Origin: Parafrankia sp. EUN1f
GTDB taxonomy: Bacteria > Actinomycetota > Actinomycetes > Frankiales > Frankiaceae
Direction: 5' to 3'
DNA: 52,563 bases
Assembly: GCF_000177675.1 (NCBI RefSeq)
Contig: NZ_ADGX01000056.1
Coordinates: 1 to 52,563 of the forward strand
The position numbers and the translations under genes were made by a program. Shown here piece after piece: positions 50,364 through 52,563 of this stretch. A model generated the notes under the pieces. That model did not search any database. It was not told the origin of the DNA and was given only the letters and a program-made list of their open reading frames with translations. Positions within the stretch are counted from its first letter, which is position 1. Each line of letters opens with the position of its first letter.

Positions 50364-52563
50364 ATGAGCACTCTTTTCGACGACACCTTTGGCCCTGAAT
50401 CGCTGGTCGACGGTCTGGCGCCCCTTGGCGGTGCGGGCTCGCGGGAGGGCGCGGCGGCCGGCGGCGGTGCGGCGCGCGGCGGGGCCGCCGGCGGCGGTCG
50501 GGCGTCGGGCGACTTCGGCCCGGCGGTGCTCGAGGCCGGAGCGGGTCGCCCCAGGCCGCCTCGTCTCGACCCGGGCGAACTGCTGGAGGGGCTCAACCCG
50601 CAGCAACACGCGGCGGTGGTGCACGCGGGCGCGCCGTTGCTCGTCGTCGCCGGTGCGGGCTCGGGCAAGACCCGGGTGCTGACCCACCGCATCGCCTACC
50701 TGCTCGCGGCGCGTGGCGTGCGGCCGGGCGAGATCCTCGCGATCACGTTCACGAACAAGGCCGCAGGGGAGATGAAGGAGCGCGTCGAGGCGCTCGTCGG
50801 CGGGCGGGCCAGAGCGATGTGGGTGAGCACGTTCCACTCGGCCTGCGTGCGCATTCTGCGTTCGGAGGCGGCGCGGCTCGGATTCGCCTCCTCCTTCTCC
50901 ATCTACGACGCGGCGGATGCCCAGCGCCTGCTCACGTTGGTCACCCGCGATCTCGACCTCGACCCCAAGCGCCACACCGCCAAGGCGCTCGCGGTGGCGA
51001 TCAGCGCTCTGAAGAACGAGCTCGTCGACTGGGAGACGGCCCGGGACCGAGCCGCGAGCCACATCGAGCGAACCGTCGCCGAGGTGTACGCCTCCTACCA
51101 GCAGCGGCTCGCACAGGCGAACGCGCTGGACTTCGACGATCTGATCATGATGACGGTCAACCTGCTCCAGGCGTTCCCCGACGTCGCCGAGCACTACCGG
51201 CGGCGGTTCCGCCACGTGCTCGTCGACGAATACCAGGACACCAACCATGCCCAGTACGTCCTCGTCCGCGAGCTGGTCGGCCGCCCCGGCCCGGCCGGGA
51301 GCGCGGGGGCGGGATCGGGTGCGGCGGAGGGCCAGCCCGGCACGGGCGGCGACGAGGGCGCGGGGCCGGCGGGAGCAGGCCACGGCGGCGGCGGTCCGGT
51401 CCCCGCCTCCGGGGCCGTACCGCCGGCGGAGCTGTGCGTGGTCGGGGACGCCGACCAGTCGATCTACGCCTTCCGCGGGGCGAACATCCGCAACATCGTC
51501 GAGTTCGAGCAGGACTACCCGAACGCGGCTGTCATCCTGCTGGAGCAGAACTACCGGTCCACCCAGACGATCCTCTCCGCGGCGAACGCGGTGATCGCGC
51601 GCAACGCCCAGCGCAAGGCGAAGCGCCTGTGGTCCGATGCCGGTGACGGCGAGCGGATCGTCGGCTTCGTCGCCGACAACGAGCACGACGAGGCCGCCTT
51701 CGTCGCGGAGGAGATCGACCGCCTCAGCGACGACAAGCTCGCCCGGCCGGCGGACGTGGCGGTCTTCTACCGGACGAACGCCCAGAGCCGAGTGTTCGAG
51801 GAGATCTTCATCCGGGTCGGGCTGCCGTACCGGGTGGTCGGCGGCGTCCGGTTCTACGAGCGCCGCGAGATCCGTGACCTGCTCGCCTACCTGCGGGTGC
51901 TGGCGAACCCGACGGACACGGTGAACCTGCGGCGGATTCTCAACGTTCCGCGCCGCGGGATCGGTGACCGCGCCGAGGCGATGATCTCGGCCTTCGCGGA
52001 GCGCGAGCGCATCCCGTTCGCCGACGCGCTCGCCCGGGTGGACGAGGTGCCCGGGGTGGCGACCAGATCGGCCCGGTCGGTCCGGGACTTCGTGGCGCTG
52101 CTGGGCGATCTGCGTGACCTGCTGCCGAGCGGCCCGCTGGCCGTGATCGAGGCCGTGCTGGAGCGGACGGGCTATCTCTCCGAGCTCGTCGCGGAGGACA
52201 CCATCGAGGCCCAGGGGCGGGTCGAGAACCTGCGGGAGCTCGTCGGGGTGGTCCAGGAGTTCACCGAACGGCGTCCCGACGGCAGCCTGGCCGAGTTCCT
52301 GGAGCAGGTCTCGCTCGTCGCGGACGCGGACCAGATCCCCGACGACGACGGCTCCGACGGCGTCGTCACGCTGATGACGCTGCACAGCGCGAAGGGTCTG
52401 GAGTTCCCGGTCGTGTTCCTCACCGGGCTGGAGGACGGTGTCTTCCCACACCTGCGCACGCTCGGGGATCCGACCGAGCTGGAGGAGGAACGGCGGCTGG
52501 CGTATGTGGGTGTCACCCGGGCCAGGGCACGGCTGTACCTCACCCGGGCCCAGGTCCGCAGCG
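50364..52563 (+). CDS. pcrA: UvrD/PcrA-type DNA helicase (cut by window end)
   Basis: 733 residues are present; the frame is open to the edge. The N-terminal 75 residues are Gly/Ala-rich. Helicase motifs are in order: Q-motif LNPQQHAAVVH, Walker A AGAGSGKT at 96-103, ITFTNKAAGEMKERV, Walker B VDEYQDT at 287-293, GDADQSIYAFRGA from about 361, EQNYRST, and VTLMTLHSAKGLEF, then EEERRLAYVGVTRAR. It is an SF1A 3'-5' helicase for repair and replication. A Gly/Ala/Pro-rich insert of about 50 residues (305-357) separates motifs II and III, which is unusual. The missing end should hold the C-terminal tail. Confidence 0.95.
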   Translation, partial: MSTLFDDTFGPESLVDGLAPLGGAGSREGAAAGGGAARGGAAGGGRASGDFGPAVLEAGAGRPRPPRLDPGELLEGLNPQQHAAVVHAGAPLLVVAGAGSGKTRVLTHRIAYLLAARGVRPGEILAITFTNKAAGEMKERVEALVGGRARAMWVSTFHSACVRILRSEAARLGFASSFSIYDAADAQRLLTLVTRDLDLDPKRHTAKALAVAISALKNELVDWETARDRAASHIERTVAEVYASYQQRLAQANALDFDDLIMMTVNLLQAFPDVAEHYRRRFRHVLVDEYQDTNHAQYVLVRELVGRPGPAGSAGAGSGAAEGQPGTGGDEGAGPAGAGHGGGGPVPASGAVPPAELCVVGDADQSIYAFRGANIRNIVEFEQDYPNAAVILLEQNYRSTQTILSAANAVIARNAQRKAKRLWSDAGDGERIVGFVADNEHDEAAFVAEEIDRLSDDKLARPADVAVFYRTNAQSRVFEEIFIRVGLPYRVVGGVRFYERREIRDLLAYLRVLANPTDTVNLRRILNVPRRGIGDRAEAMISAFAERERIPFADALARVDEVPGVATRSARSVRDFVALLGDLRDLLPSGPLAVIEAVLERTGYLSELVAEDTIEAQGRVENLRELVGVVQEFTERRPDGSLAEFLEQVSLVADADQIPDDDGSDGVVTLMTLHSAKGLEFPVVFLTGLEDGVFPHLRTLGDPTELEEERRLAYVGVTRARARLYLTRAQVRS

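Overview
This is about 52.6 kb of very GC-rich chromosomal DNA from an actinobacterium. GTG starts are frequent, rho-independent hairpins mostly lack U-tracts, a WhiB protein and a conservon (CvnABCD) are present, and many proteins carry long Pro/Gly/Ala-rich segments. Gene order and protein style point to Frankia or a close relative. That is inference from the sequence, not a database match.

Layout. (1) 1-5.6 kb: end of the ribosomal supercluster (end of map, then infA, rpmJ, rpsM, rpsK, rpsD, rpoA, rplQ, truA). (2) 5.6-7.3 kb: a reverse-strand Pro-rich single-pass membrane protein. (3) 7.8-12.4 kb: rplM-rpsI, then glmM and glmS (UDP-GlcNAc precursor supply). (4) 12.5-14.1 kb: a PadR regulator divergent from a SWIM zinc-finger protein. 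(5) 14.2-28.6 kb: the conserved actinobacterial string nnr-alr-(hydrolase)-tsaE-tsaB-rimI-tsaD-groES-groEL1, covering NADHX repair, D-Ala, t6A tRNA modification and chaperonin. It is interrupted by a TetR gene between tsaE and tsaB and by an azoR/marR divergent pair. (6) 29-34 kb: a WhiB3-like protein, a DUF5319-like protein, guaB and guaB3. (7) 34-40.6 kb: two large low-complexity single-pass membrane proteins and a Tat-type substrate-binding lipoprotein. (8) 40.8-46 kb: a reverse-strand conservon operon (cvnA-B-C-D: sensor kinase-like, roadblock, DUF742, MglA-like GTPase). (9) 46.4-48.1 kb: guaA. (10) 48.6-50.2 kb: threonine dehydratase behind what looks like a complete transcription attenuator. 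(11) 50.4 kb to the end: a UvrD/PcrA helicase, cut by the window edge.

Main points of interest. guaA and cvnA each need one extra base in a G/C run to read through, so both are frameshifted as given; shared sequencing undercalls are the simplest explanation. A short leaderless peptide ending Leu-Met-Val-Ile-Thr, followed by two hairpins and a T-tract, precedes the threonine dehydratase. Seven genes have a TANNNT box exactly 6-7 nt before an ATG/GTG, which marks leaderless transcripts. Two intergenic elements (after rpmJ and after guaB) are about 80% identical and keep a hairpin with a compensatory base change. Many housekeeping enzymes carry low-complexity inserts in loops. No tRNA, rRNA, insertion sequence or CRISPR array was seen.
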